DNA from: Bacillus sp. BGMRC 2118
Lineage (GTDB): Bacteria > Bacillota > Bacilli > Bacillales > SA4
Assembly: GCA_008364785.1 (NCBI GenBank)
Contig: VTTJ01000008.1
Location: 186,001 to 250,000, forward strand
Length of the DNA: 64,000 bases
Reading direction: 5' to 3'
Below, one piece after another: positions 17,901 to 26,710 of the stretch. The position numbers and the translations under genes are program-made. The notes under the pieces are model-generated. The model did not search any database, had not been told where the DNA came from, and saw only the letters and a list, made by a program, of their open reading frames with translations. Numbering within the stretch: position 1 is the stretch's first letter; each line of letters begins with the position of its first letter.

Positions 17901-19817
17901 GTGAAACTAAAAGAAGTTGAACCCACTTTTTATCATATTTTAAGGAAATCGGCCATTTTACTGTTATTATTAGGGGCTTTATTATTTCTAGTTCTTTTTT
18001 CAATAGGTAATGAAAGAATCCTAGCTTCTGCAATCAATTTATACCTACTACTCTTTTTTACTATTTTATTATCCTTTTTCACCGTCTATTTAGTAATTCG
18101 ACAGACACTACTCCAATCACACACACAGTTACAAATAGAAAAGGAGAAACTTGAGATAACAAATGAGTTTCGTAGTTCATTAGCCATCCTTCCAGCACTA
18201 CTTTATCGCTTTAAAAAGAATGATGAGGGTGAAATGGTAGTAGTGTATCATGAAGGGAAAAGAGCAGAAGAGCTCGGAGTTACAACTGAGTCTGTAAAGG
18301 GAATGCCTGTTATTGAATTTCTACATAAAAATGTCTATGAAACTGCAATTCTACCATTTGAACGTGCATTTGCAGGAAATATCGTGCAATTTCATGTGAA
18401 GACAGATACACACATTTTTGAACATACTGTCACCCCTATCTATGATCAAGCAACAAAGAAAATAATTGAAATAAGTGGATATGGTGTAGATATTACCGCA
18501 CATGAACTGGCAAATAAAAAAATGAAAGATTTATCAGAATATGATCAATTAACCGGTTTATTCAATCGTGATAAATATTCTCAAGTGGTGGAACGTTTTA
18601 TCCAAAAAGACAGCGAAAATAAACACATTACAATTCTATTAATTGATTTAGATGATTTTAAGCATATCAACGATACACTCGGTCACTCAGTCGGAGACCA
18701 ACTGCTTATCCAAGTTTCTAACAAACTCAGAGAATTATTCCTGCCAGAACATGATGTCTTTAGACTTGGTGGTGATGAATTTGTTGTTCTTATTACTCAT
18801 TCAATCACTAGAGATGAAGCTAAAGAAATTTGTAAAAGTATTATAGAAATTATTAAAGAACCAATTGAAATTGGTGACCATCAGTTATATACATCAGCAA
18901 GTATTGGAATTGCATTTTATCCTGAACATGCAACAGATTCCAAAACGTTGTTAAAGCAAGCAGACCTGGCCATGTATCGAGCGAAAAATGAAGGTAAGAA
19001 TGATTATTTCATATATTCAAAGGAAATGATGGATGAGACAATTGAGAAAATTGAAATGCAAAAAAGTCTTCGCCATGCAGTAGAAAAAGGAGAGTTTACC
19101 TTATATTATCAGCCTCAAATTGATGTATTAACACATGAAGTAGTCGGGGTAGAAGCTCTAATACGATGGTATCATCCAATAAAAGGATTTATATCACCTC
19201 TTGAATTTATTCCAATTGCAGAGGAAACAGGACTGATACAAGAGATTGGAGAATGGGTACTTCGTGCAGCCTGTGAGCAATATAGCAGGTGGAAGGAAGA
19301 AGGTTATCACATACCGATTTCGGTCAATTTATCAGCAAAGCAATTTAAGCAAGTTAACTTGAGTGGAATGATTCAAAGTATAATTGAAGAGACCAATATG
19401 GATCCTAGTTCATTAACAATTGAGATTACAGAAAGCACTTCAATGGAAGATGTTCAATTTACCATTTCTCTTTTAGAAGAACTACAAAAAAAGGGGATTG
19501 AAATCTCAATTGATGATTTTGGAACAGGGTATTCTTCGCTTAGTTACCTACAAAAGCTTCCGGTCAATTGCTTGAAAATCGACCGTTCGTTTATTCAAGG
19601 AATTGAATCAAGGACTAGTGGAATTGCACTTGTGAAAACCATCATTGATCTTGCTGAAAACTTAAACTTCAGTGTTATTGCTGAAGGAGTTGAGACAATC
19701 GAACAAAGAGATATATTATCAAATTTAGGTTGTCATAAAGTACAAGGCTTCGTCTACTCAAAGCCTGTTATGGCTGGAGAGATTATTAGTTTAGTGAATA
19801 AAAAGATTGCAATATAA
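17901..19817 (+). CDS. Membrane GGDEF-EAL c-di-GMP protein with PAS domain
   Basis: A 638-residue protein with two N-terminal transmembrane helices (about residues 17-37 and 44-68), a PAS-like region (about 95-200), a GGDEF domain opening with DQLTGLFNRD (about 214) and carrying an intact FRLGGDEF (about 289), and an EAL domain with an intact EALIRW (about 418), DDFGTGYSSL and IAEGVET. No RxxD inhibitory site is seen before GGDEF. Both cyclase and phosphodiesterase motifs are complete, so the net activity cannot be predicted. The GTG at 17901 is preferred (AAGGTGG 7 nt upstream) over an in-frame GTG at 17889, which overlaps that site. Confidence 0.92.
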   Translation: MKLKEVEPTFYHILRKSAILLLLLGALLFLVLFSIGNERILASAINLYLLLFFTILLSFFTVYLVIRQTLLQSHTQLQIEKEKLEITNEFRSSLAILPALLYRFKKNDEGEMVVVYHEGKRAEELGVTTESVKGMPVIEFLHKNVYETAILPFERAFAGNIVQFHVKTDTHIFEHTVTPIYDQATKKIIEISGYGVDITAHELANKKMKDLSEYDQLTGLFNRDKYSQVVERFIQKDSENKHITILLIDLDDFKHINDTLGHSVGDQLLIQVSNKLRELFLPEHDVFRLGGDEFVVLITHSITRDEAKEICKSIIEIIKEPIEIGDHQLYTSASIGIAFYPEHATDSKTLLKQADLAMYRAKNEGKNDYFIYSKEMMDETIEKIEMQKSLRHAVEKGEFTLYYQPQIDVLTHEVVGVEALIRWYHPIKGFISPLEFIPIAEETGLIQEIGEWVLRAACEQYSRWKEEGYHIPISVNLSAKQFKQVNLSGMIQSIIEETNMDPSSLTIEITESTSMEDVQFTISLLEELQKKGIEISIDDFGTGYSSLSYLQKLPVNCLKIDRSFIQGIESRTSGIALVKTIIDLAENLNFSVIAEGVETIEQRDILSNLGCHKVQGFVYSKPVMAGEIISLVNKKIAI

Positions 19818-19833
19818 GTAATTGTTAAATTAA

Positions 19834-20014
19834 GGCTCTCTTCTAAAGCGTTGTTGCTTTTAGTACAATTATTCTGGTGTACAACCAGTTTTAGAAGAAA
19901 ATTGAGGTTGGAGTAGAAAAGAGCAACTCTCTATTTGTATAGAAGTATCTAAATACTAAGGTGAAAATCCAGCTTTTGGGATACGAGAAAGCAACAATCT
20001 AAACGAAAACAGCC
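19834..20014 (-). repeat. Dispersed repeat R1, copy b
   Basis: About 181 bp in reverse orientation, from GGCTCTCTTCTAAA to AACGAAAACAGCC. It shares with copy a the reverse complements of AAAGCAACAA, AAGAGAG, TATCTAGATAC-like and TTTTCACC blocks. Confidence 0.75.
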
Positions 20015-20277
20015 TATATTAAAAATATGACTTTAGCAAATTAGCATAGTACTGGTTTGTTAAAGTCTTTTTATTTTCCTCCTTTTATATGAAAATGATC
20101 ATTCTTACCAAAAGCATAAAACTATCTACACTGTACAATATGACAAAACCAGCATGGTATCAACGAATTTGCGATAAAACATCATTGGCAATTTTTCTAG
20201 CACTTTTGATATAGAGAATTTCTAAACATGTAGGTATAATTAATTAGATTATTATAAAAGTAATAGGAGATAATGGT

Positions 20278-20322
20278 ATGATAGTAAATAGAGTTAGATC
20301 ATGCCTTACATGGTTGATGTAA
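20278..20322 (+). CDS. 14-codon upstream ORF, possible leader peptide
   Basis: An ATG 8 nt after AGGAG encodes MIVNRVRSCLTWLM and stops 17 nt before the kinase start. It may be a chance ORF; the ribosome binding site and position suggest translational coupling or leader control of the MHYT kinase. Confidence 0.25.
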   Translation: MIVNRVRSCLTWLM

Positions 20323-20338
20323 GTTAAGAGGTGATAGA

Positions 20339-21811
20339 GTGGAACATACGATGAGTTCTTATAATCAATATTGGCTTATCTTTTCAATTTTATTGAGCAT
20401 TTTATTTTCTTTTATCTCTATGGACCTTAGATGGAAGATGATTGTTTATCAAGATATTAAATATAAACTTTGGTTGTTAGCCTGTGCAATTTCAATGGGG
20501 ATTGGCATTTGGACTATGCATTTTGTCGGAATGGCTGCAATGGAAATGCATGATCCTATTTACTATAATAGTAAAATAGTATTACTTTCTATGTTAGTCT
20601 CTATAGTAGGAACAGGCAGTGCTTTTTTAATAATGAAGACAGATAAGAAACGTTTGTTTTTATCAAGTGTGTTAATGGGACTAGGAATTGTATGTATGCA
20701 TTACCTAGGCATAGAAGCAATGAAGGTAAGCTTTACAATCAGCTATGATCCACTTAGCAAAATACTGTCAACATCTGTTGCGATTATTGCCTCTTACGGT
20801 GCATTATGGCTGTTGTTTTTCTTCAATCATGGCCGTGAGATTTCTGTAAAGTTGAAACTAGTAAGTGGTGTGTTAATGGGACTGGGAATATCCGGTACAC
20901 ACTATATTGGGATGTGGGGTACTCATTATACACCCAAAGCAGGAATAGATACTGGACAATTTTTTACTTTGTCCTCACAAACATTGACAGCTTATATTAG
21001 TATTCCAGTCATTATTGTTGTGATTATTATGCTTATTTCTGGTACTGTACTCGATAAGAAACTCATTGCCCAAATTAAAAATTTGCAAGACAGCGAGAAA
21101 AAACTGCGTGAAGCTGATAAGTTATCTTTAGTTGGTGAGTTAGCAGCAGGTGTTGCACATGAAATTAGAAACCCTCTAACCTCATTAAAAGGATTTACTG
21201 AAATTCTTCATCGAGAGTCAAAGGAAACAGATCATCATAAATATTTAAAAATTATGATTGATGAAATAGAACGTATTAATTTTATCGTTAGTGAATTCAT
21301 GGTATTATCAAAACCGCATCTCGTGCAATATACGAAAACAAATATAACAGACATTATCCAACATGTTGTAACATTGTTAAACACACAGGCTATCCTGAAG
21401 AACATTGAAATTATACCTGTGTTAGTAGGAGAAGACTTCATTATTGAATGTGAAGAAAATCAAGTTAAACAGGTGCTTGTGAATATTATTAAAAACTCAA
21501 TTGAATCCATTCAAGATGGGGGAACTGTTTCAGTAAAGATTATTAGTAAAGATAACAATATTACTATAGAGGTTGTAGATAATGGAGTTGGCATACCAAA
21601 AGAGACTCTATCCCTGCTGGGGAAACCCTTTTATACAACGAAAACAGATGGAACAGGTCTAGGAATTATGGTAAGTAAGAAAATTATTCAAAACCATAAC
21701 GGTACCTTAACGATAAAAAGTGAAGAAGGTAAAGGAACGAGTGTAATCATCACGCTGCCTTCAACCAAAATTGATAACAATGACATACATACTGCAGCGG
21801 AAAATGAATAA
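20339..21811 (+). CDS. MHYT-domain membrane sensor histidine kinase
   Basis: A 490-residue protein with seven hydrophobic segments forming an MHYT sensor: three copies of the signature at TMHFVGM (His61), CMHYLGI (His121) and THYIGM (His188), each at the end of a helix and proposed in the family to bind a metal that senses O2, CO or NO. A HisKA domain follows with GELAAGVAHEIRNPLTSLKGF (His274), then a HATPase with VVDNGVGIP and TGLGIMVSKKII. The H-box closely resembles those of the kinases at 947 and 23300, as expected for sporulation-type orphan kinases acting on Spo0F. No response regulator gene is adjacent. GTG start, 7 nt after GAGG. Confidence 0.9.
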   Translation: MEHTMSSYNQYWLIFSILLSILFSFISMDLRWKMIVYQDIKYKLWLLACAISMGIGIWTMHFVGMAAMEMHDPIYYNSKIVLLSMLVSIVGTGSAFLIMKTDKKRLFLSSVLMGLGIVCMHYLGIEAMKVSFTISYDPLSKILSTSVAIIASYGALWLLFFFNHGREISVKLKLVSGVLMGLGISGTHYIGMWGTHYTPKAGIDTGQFFTLSSQTLTAYISIPVIIVVIIMLISGTVLDKKLIAQIKNLQDSEKKLREADKLSLVGELAAGVAHEIRNPLTSLKGFTEILHRESKETDHHKYLKIMIDEIERINFIVSEFMVLSKPHLVQYTKTNITDIIQHVVTLLNTQAILKNIEIIPVLVGEDFIIECEENQVKQVLVNIIKNSIESIQDGGTVSVKIISKDNNITIEVVDNGVGIPKETLSLLGKPFYTTKTDGTGLGIMVSKKIIQNHNGTLTIKSEEGKGTSVIITLPSTKIDNNDIHTAAENE

Positions 21812-21853
21812 AGCAAGGTAGTTCTCTAAATGTTAGAGAGCTACCTTGCTTTA
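21810..21853 (+). terminator. Terminator after the MHYT kinase
   Basis: Long hairpin AAAGCAAGGTAG...CTACCTTGCTTT with an inner CTCTAA / TTAGAG pairing; the T-run is short. Confidence 0.65.
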
Positions 21854-21941
21854 TGTTTAAAGCTCTTTTTAAGAGAGATGTAGCTATAGATCAATTCCAG
21901 GATACGAAAAGGTGGCATGAGAGGTTAAGAAAAACCCTTAT

Positions 21942-23171
21942 TTAAACGTTCATCTCTGTTAGTTTTTTATCTGATGGTAAATAGTAAGTGAGCAAACCAA
22001 GTAGTGGTAGAAATCCTACTGCCATAATCGTTGTAACAATTCCATAATGATCTGCGAAATAACCGAGAGCAACGGAACCAATTGCACCCATTCCAAAAGC
22101 CAGACCAACAATAAGACCAGAAACTGTACCAATTTTCCCTGGTAATAACTCCTGTGCATACACAACGGTTACAGAGAAACTGGATAACAAGATGAATCCC
22201 ATGAACGCAAGGATAAAATAGGCACTTATTTTGCCGGCAAAAGGTAAATACAATGCTAGAGGTGTAGCTAAAATCATGGATAAAAAGATCACATGCTTAC
22301 GTCCGATTTTATCTGATAAAGGACCACCGAAAAACGTACCGATGGCACCCGTTACTAAAAATAGAAAAATATAGCTTTGTGATTCTTTAATACTTGCTCC
22401 AAATTGTTCAATTGCAAAAAATGTATAGAAATTAGAAATTGCAGATAAGTACCAGGATCTTGCGAAAACCAATAAGATTAATAACGTTAAAGCAGAAAGA
22501 ATCATTTTTTTATTCGAAGAAGACGTTTTGTCAGCTTTTGACTGTTTTGGCCTTACTGGTACTGACTGAATTCTTATAGAATACCATTTAGCGATATAAA
22601 TGAGCAGAAGTACGGCTATACCTGCAGAGACGGTAAACCAAATTGCTCCAAATTGGCCAAACGGCACGAGCACTAATGCTGTGATTAGCGGTGCAAATGC
22701 TTGACCGGAATTCCCCCCAACTTGATAGATTGATTGGGCTAGCCCTCTTCTAGTACCGGCTGCTAAATAGGAGACACGTGAACCTTCTGGATGGAAAACT
22801 GCGGATCCTATTCCGATAAAAAAGACTGAGAAAATGATCCAAACAAAGCTTGGGGCAAACGCCAAGCCGAAAACTCCAATCATAGATGCTAACAAACCAA
22901 TGGGCAAAGCATAAGGAAATGGTCTCTTATCAGTGACCAATCCAACAACTGGTTGCATGAGTGAAGATGTCAAGTTTAACGTAAATGCGATAAAGCCTAG
23001 TTGTGTATATGTAAATTGGTTGGCTTCCTCTAAAATCGGAAACATTGCAGGGACAACAGATTGAACTGTGTCGTTTAACATATGACAAAGAGAAATGATA
23101 AATAATACATGGTACACGGTTTTCTTTTCTATAGATTTATCATTTTGGGTAGAAGTAACTGCTGTTGCCAT
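21942..23171 (-). CDS. MFS transporter, fosmidomycin-resistance (Fsr) type
   Basis: A 409-residue major facilitator with about twelve transmembrane segments. The first helix HMLNDTVQSVVPAMFPIL, the loop motif QPVVGLVTDKRP (motif A) and GIGSAVFHPEGSRVSYLAAG are characteristic of the Fsr branch. In Bacilli these pumps are annotated as fosmidomycin or general drug exporters; the true substrate is unknown. A central basic loop (about residues 203-222) separates the two halves. It is convergent with the MHYT kinase gene. Confidence 0.88.
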   Translation of the reverse strand: MATAVTSTQNDKSIEKKTVYHVLFIISLCHMLNDTVQSVVPAMFPILEEANQFTYTQLGFIAFTLNLTSSLMQPVVGLVTDKRPFPYALPIGLLASMIGVFGLAFAPSFVWIIFSVFFIGIGSAVFHPEGSRVSYLAAGTRRGLAQSIYQVGGNSGQAFAPLITALVLVPFGQFGAIWFTVSAGIAVLLLIYIAKWYSIRIQSVPVRPKQSKADKTSSSNKKMILSALTLLILLVFARSWYLSAISNFYTFFAIEQFGASIKESQSYIFLFLVTGAIGTFFGGPLSDKIGRKHVIFLSMILATPLALYLPFAGKISAYFILAFMGFILLSSFSVTVVYAQELLPGKIGTVSGLIVGLAFGMGAIGSVALGYFADHYGIVTTIMAVGFLPLLGLLTYYLPSDKKLTEMNV

Positions 23172-23271
23172 AATTTTTCACCTCTCATCAAGTATACGTT
23201 TCTTCTTATAAATAACTCCAATTTATTAAGCAATTATAGTTTATCATTCTATATAGTTAGGAAAAAATATA

Positions 23272-23300
23272 AACTACAAGGTGTTAGCTCCTTGTAGTTT
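23272..23300 (-). terminator. Terminator at the end of the KinD-like gene
   Basis: Arms ACTACAAGG / CCTTGTAGT at the kinD-like stop codon, with a T-rich run on the minus strand. Confidence 0.7.
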
Positions 23301-24799
23301 TAGTTACCAGATTCATATAGTGGAAAAACAATGAGTACTTCAGTCCCAATATTCTCGGAGCTTTTAATTGTAATTTCTCCATTATACATCGACACGATAC
23401 GTTGGCATACGACCAGTCCTAGGCCGGTTCCTGTATCCTTTAACGTAAAAAAAGGTTCAAATATTTTCCCCAATACTTCTTCAGGTATTCCAGTTCCAGT
23501 ATCTTTAATCGAAATGATACACGTATTATTCTCATTATGAGCTGTAATCGTCAAAAGTCCACCATTGCTCATTGACTCTAGTGCGTTCTTTACTAGATTC
23601 AAGATTACTTGTTTAATATGATCCTTCACACAGTAAATCAAATTCGGTGTTTGATCGATTGTCACGTTGTATTGTACATTGTATAAATTTGCCTCAGATT
23701 GAATCAGAGGATGTAATTCATTCATAATGCAATTAACATCATGAACATCTAAAAACTCAGCAGTTGGTTTGCCTAATACTAGAAACTCGCTAATGATTTC
23801 ATTAATACGATTTATTTCTTCATCAATCACACTAAAATAAAACTGATCATCTTCTTCGGTATACTTTTCACTCAGTAACTTCATGAGACCTTTGATACCG
23901 GTCAGTGGATTACGAATTTCATGAGCAGTACTTGCAGCCAATTGACCAACCAACTCTAACTTTTGACTTTCATTTTGCATTCTTTCGAAGGCTGCGTCTT
24001 TCCTTAGCAATTGGTTTTTAATTAATAGATATACCGCGTTTGAGAGGATAAACAAAATGAAAAAATAGAAAAGAGTAGTTCTTAGAATATCAACTTTTGA
24101 GAGTTTATCAATTTTCACCTTTATTGTCCAAGGAGCAAGCTCCATGATGGTTTCACTATATGAAGTTCCAATGGCATCAGGTTGAGTTGTTTCAAAAATT
24201 ACTTGATTGTTCCGGTCCAGAACAGAGATTTGTTTATTAGGTGTCAGGACTCGCATAATATTTTGTATATAATCAGTACGAAGATTTACTAATAATAGAC
24301 CAGAATCTGTAGTCGCTGAGTTACTTACAGGTGTGACAATTGATATAAGCTTACCTTCACCTTCACCTAAGTAATCATTAACAAAAGGTGAGATTTTGGA
24401 TTTCTTTGTAATAAGGGCAGTCTGAATAAAATTATACTGAAGTACATTTACGTTTGCCCTATTGTCCGTTGAACCGACTAATAAATCACCCTTTTCATTT
24501 GCATAGTAAAAACCTGCAAAACGGGGGTCCTCTTTATTGCTCTCCACTAGAATTGTTTCTATTTCATTTAGATTATTGGATTTCGTATTTATTACTTTTG
24601 CTAACATCTCAATGCCAGCCTCTGTTTCGCCAATTAATCGGTCTAACTGATTTTTATATAAGTTTGCTGTGCGTTCAGCATCTACGATTAAGTCTTCTTG
24701 ATTATCATTTAATTCTTTATAAATAAAATAAGAGCTTAAGATAACAGTAGGTAGAATCACAATCGTAATGTAAAGAAATAATCCTTTGATAGATTTCAC
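23300..24799 (-). CDS. kinD: Membrane sensor histidine kinase, KinD-like
   Basis: A 499-residue kinase with an N-terminal transmembrane helix (about 8-28), an extracytoplasmic dCache/PDC-type sensor region (about 30-235), a second helix (about 239-260), HisKA with GQLAASTAHEIRNPLTGIKG (His293) and HATPase with IKDTGTGIP and TGLGLVVCQRIV. Length, topology and position directly before the mhqR-type gene match B. subtilis KinD, a sporulation/biofilm kinase of the Spo0F phosphorelay. Cache sensors often bind small organic ligands; the ligand is not deducible here. It is transcribed divergently from the MarR gene. The symbol rests on synteny and architecture. Confidence 0.82.
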   Translation of the reverse strand: MKSIKGLFLYITIVILPTVILSSYFIYKELNDNQEDLIVDAERTANLYKNQLDRLIGETEAGIEMLAKVINTKSNNLNEIETILVESNKEDPRFAGFYYANEKGDLLVGSTDNRANVNVLQYNFIQTALITKKSKISPFVNDYLGEGEGKLISIVTPVSNSATTDSGLLLVNLRTDYIQNIMRVLTPNKQISVLDRNNQVIFETTQPDAIGTSYSETIMELAPWTIKVKIDKLSKVDILRTTLFYFFILFILSNAVYLLIKNQLLRKDAAFERMQNESQKLELVGQLAASTAHEIRNPLTGIKGLMKLLSEKYTEEDDQFYFSVIDEEINRINEIISEFLVLGKPTAEFLDVHDVNCIMNELHPLIQSEANLYNVQYNVTIDQTPNLIYCVKDHIKQVILNLVKNALESMSNGGLLTITAHNENNTCIISIKDTGTGIPEEVLGKIFEPFFTLKDTGTGLGLVVCQRIVSMYNGEITIKSSENIGTEVLIVFPLYESGN

Positions 24800-24967
24800 G
24801 TTGAAATTTCTCCCCTAGCATAAGGTGATGTACATCTATTATATACTATGTTTAATACTGTTCCTATACTCTTGTGTCTAGGTGGAATGAAAAGGAAAAT
24901 TAGAAGTAGTAGTTTCATGATATTTACTTTTACTTGATACTCTCACTCATGTTTCCTATCAGTACAT

Positions 24968-25015
24968 TTGACATGAATAAGAGAATTTAGTACACTTATC
25001 TTGAATTCAAGATAA
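24968..25015 (+). promoter_or_regulatory. Promoter and MhqR-type palindromic operator
   Basis: A consensus TTGACA (24968-24973), a 17-nt spacer and TACACT (24991-24996) form a likely promoter. A perfect 20-bp palindrome at 24996-25015 with core TATCTTGAATTCAAGATA overlaps the -10 and start point. It resembles the MhqR box reported in B. subtilis (ATCT-N-AATT-N-AGAT type), suggesting repression of its own gene. Confidence 0.75.
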
Positions 25016-25042
25016 ATAAAATTTATAAGGATTTGGTATTAT

Positions 25043-25498
25043 ATGGAAAATGATAATAGTATAGAAACATCACTTAAACTATTTGTTGTTCTATCACGCG
25101 CTTATAGAAGTATTAGTGATTTAGCAAATAAGTCTATTCAGCGATTTGGATTAAATCCAACAGAATTCGCTGTACTAGAATTATTATTTCATAAGGGGGA
25201 AACACCACTTCAGCAAATTGGTGGTAAAATCCTAATTGCTAGTGGGAGTATAACGTATGTAGTAGACAAATTAGAAAAAAAAGGTTTGTTAGCTCGTAAA
25301 CAATGTTCAAAAGATCGAAGAGTGACATATGCAGCATTAACGGATGAGGGAATAAACTTTATGAAAGAAATTTTCCCAGATCATGAACAATTCGTTAACG
25401 AAATTCAGTCAAGTCTATCACACGATGAAAAGGAAGAATTAATAAAATTGCTGAAAAAGTTAGGACATGGTGCAAAAAACCATACCTTAAACCAATAA
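25043..25498 (+). CDS. mhqR: MarR family repressor, MhqR-like
   Basis: A 151-residue winged-helix regulator. The recognition helix region is TPLQQIGGKILIASGSITYVVDKL and the wing KKGLLARKQCSKDRRVTYAALTDEG, typical MarR features. The place after kinD and before motBA is that of mhqR in B. subtilis, which represses quinone- and catechol-detoxifying dioxygenases and azoreductases. The single cysteine in the wing may be relevant to quinone sensing but is not proven. None of the known MhqR target genes is in the window. Confidence 0.8.
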   Translation: MENDNSIETSLKLFVVLSRAYRSISDLANKSIQRFGLNPTEFAVLELLFHKGETPLQQIGGKILIASGSITYVVDKLEKKGLLARKQCSKDRRVTYAALTDEGINFMKEIFPDHEQFVNEIQSSLSHDEKEELIKLLKKLGHGAKNHTLNQ

Positions 25499-25506
25499 TA
25501 TAAAAG

Positions 25507-25541
25507 AAAAAGTCTGCCGAAATCATTTGCAGACTTTTTTT
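25507..25541 (+). terminator. Terminator of the MarR gene
   Basis: AAAAGTCTGC / GCAGACTTTT arms with a run of seven T. Confidence 0.85.
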
Positions 25542-25619
25542 AATTCACAAAAATGTAATTTTTTCCAAATAAATTTCCCTGATCTGTATTGTAAAATAAA
25601 GGTAGAGGGGGCGGGGCCG

Positions 25620-26696
25620 ATGGTCTTGGACATAAAGCAAAAGAAGAGGGTTAGCTTATTTGTAATCATTGTAGCAATCATTTTAATTTCAAATTATTTA
25701 GTAATGAACATAGCTGCTTACCAACCAGTTACCATACATCTAGCATTGGCAACACTATTAGATTTAACAATTATTTTACCTCTAGCCTTTTATGTCATTA
25801 TATTAAGGAAAAGACACTCCGTATTTTATATCATTCCAGCCGTTTTAATTGGCTTTTGGATTGCGTATTTTTTTATTCCGAACTATATCTTTGAACAATT
25901 TAAAATCATCATGTTTGTTATATATGGAATTGAATTACTGTTTATACTCCTAGAGTTCTTTATTCTCATAAAGACGCTTAAAAAGTTTCCTCAATTTAAG
26001 ATGAAGTTTAACGAGTTAGAAGCTAGTTATCCTCAATTTCAGCTCAAACTAAGAAAATCATTAGAGTCAGTATTTAGTAGTAAGTTGGCGAATATTGTAT
26101 CAACGGATATAAGTGTATTCTATTTTGGCTTGTTTAGCTGGAAAAGGAGAGGGGAGATAACTGGGAACCATATATTCAGTTATCACAAAAATACAGGGTA
26201 TTTGGCTTTTGTCATTATGCTCGCTCATGCACTCATAATTGAGATGATTGGTGTACACTTTTTAATTGCTCAAAAAAGTGTAGTATGGGCTTGGGTATTT
26301 ACTTCATTTGATTTGATCACAGCTGTGTTTCTAGTAGCTGACTACCGTGCTTCGATGAGGTCACCAATTACTGTAACCCATGATCATTTGAATATTGTAA
26401 TTGGTGTAAGAAGATCAATAGAGGTACCGATTTCTGGAATTAAGTCTATTAAAAAGACAACAACAACACCTAAGATAAGAAAGAGTGAAAAGAATTCTTT
26501 TTATGCAACATTACCACAATTGATTGAAGACGATGACCCAGTTTTTGAAATCAGTCTTAACTATCCAATACAGGCAATATATATGTATGGCATGAAAAAA
26601 GATATTGAGAAGATCTATATAACTGTAGATCGGAATGAAGATTTTTATCAATACATTGTAAATAGCATGGAGAGAGATGAAAAAGGGATACAATAA
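25620..26696 (+). CDS. Membrane protein of unknown function with C-terminal soluble domain
   Basis: A 358-residue protein not recognised. Four hydrophobic segments occupy about residues 13-105 and two more about 185-235. A basic amphipathic stretch (KFPQFKMKFNELEASY region) lies between them. The C-terminal 120 residues are soluble; ITVTHDHLNIVIGVRRSIEVPISGI followed by a Lys/Thr-rich loop resembles the start of a bacterial PH-like (bPH) domain. I recall similar Bacillus proteins carrying misleading 'beta-carotene monooxygenase' names. The ATG at 25620 is chosen because a G-rich ribosome binding site (GAGGGGGCGGGG) precedes it and the longer frame would include the preceding terminator. Confidence 0.7.
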   Translation: MVLDIKQKKRVSLFVIIVAIILISNYLVMNIAAYQPVTIHLALATLLDLTIILPLAFYVIILRKRHSVFYIIPAVLIGFWIAYFFIPNYIFEQFKIIMFVIYGIELLFILLEFFILIKTLKKFPQFKMKFNELEASYPQFQLKLRKSLESVFSSKLANIVSTDISVFYFGLFSWKRRGEITGNHIFSYHKNTGYLAFVIMLAHALIIEMIGVHFLIAQKSVVWAWVFTSFDLITAVFLVADYRASMRSPITVTHDHLNIVIGVRRSIEVPISGIKSIKKTTTTPKIRKSEKNSFYATLPQLIEDDDPVFEISLNYPIQAIYMYGMKKDIEKIYITVDRNEDFYQYIVNSMERDEKGIQ

Positions 26697-26710
26697 TTTG
26701 TATCCTTTTT
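26685..26710 (+). terminator. Terminator, left copy of a duplicated hairpin
   Basis: GGATACAA and TTTGTATCC arms flank a TAA loop that is also the stop codon of the preceding gene; a T-run follows. The identical 21-bp unit recurs at 27159-27179. Confidence 0.8.

Larger units (their letters stand above)
19818..20338. other. Intergenic region with R1-b and a short uORF
   Basis: This 521-bp gap holds R1 repeat copy b (19834-20014), about 260 bp of AT-rich sequence in which I see nothing definite, and a 14-codon ORF (20278-20322) just before the MHYT kinase. Confidence 0.7.
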
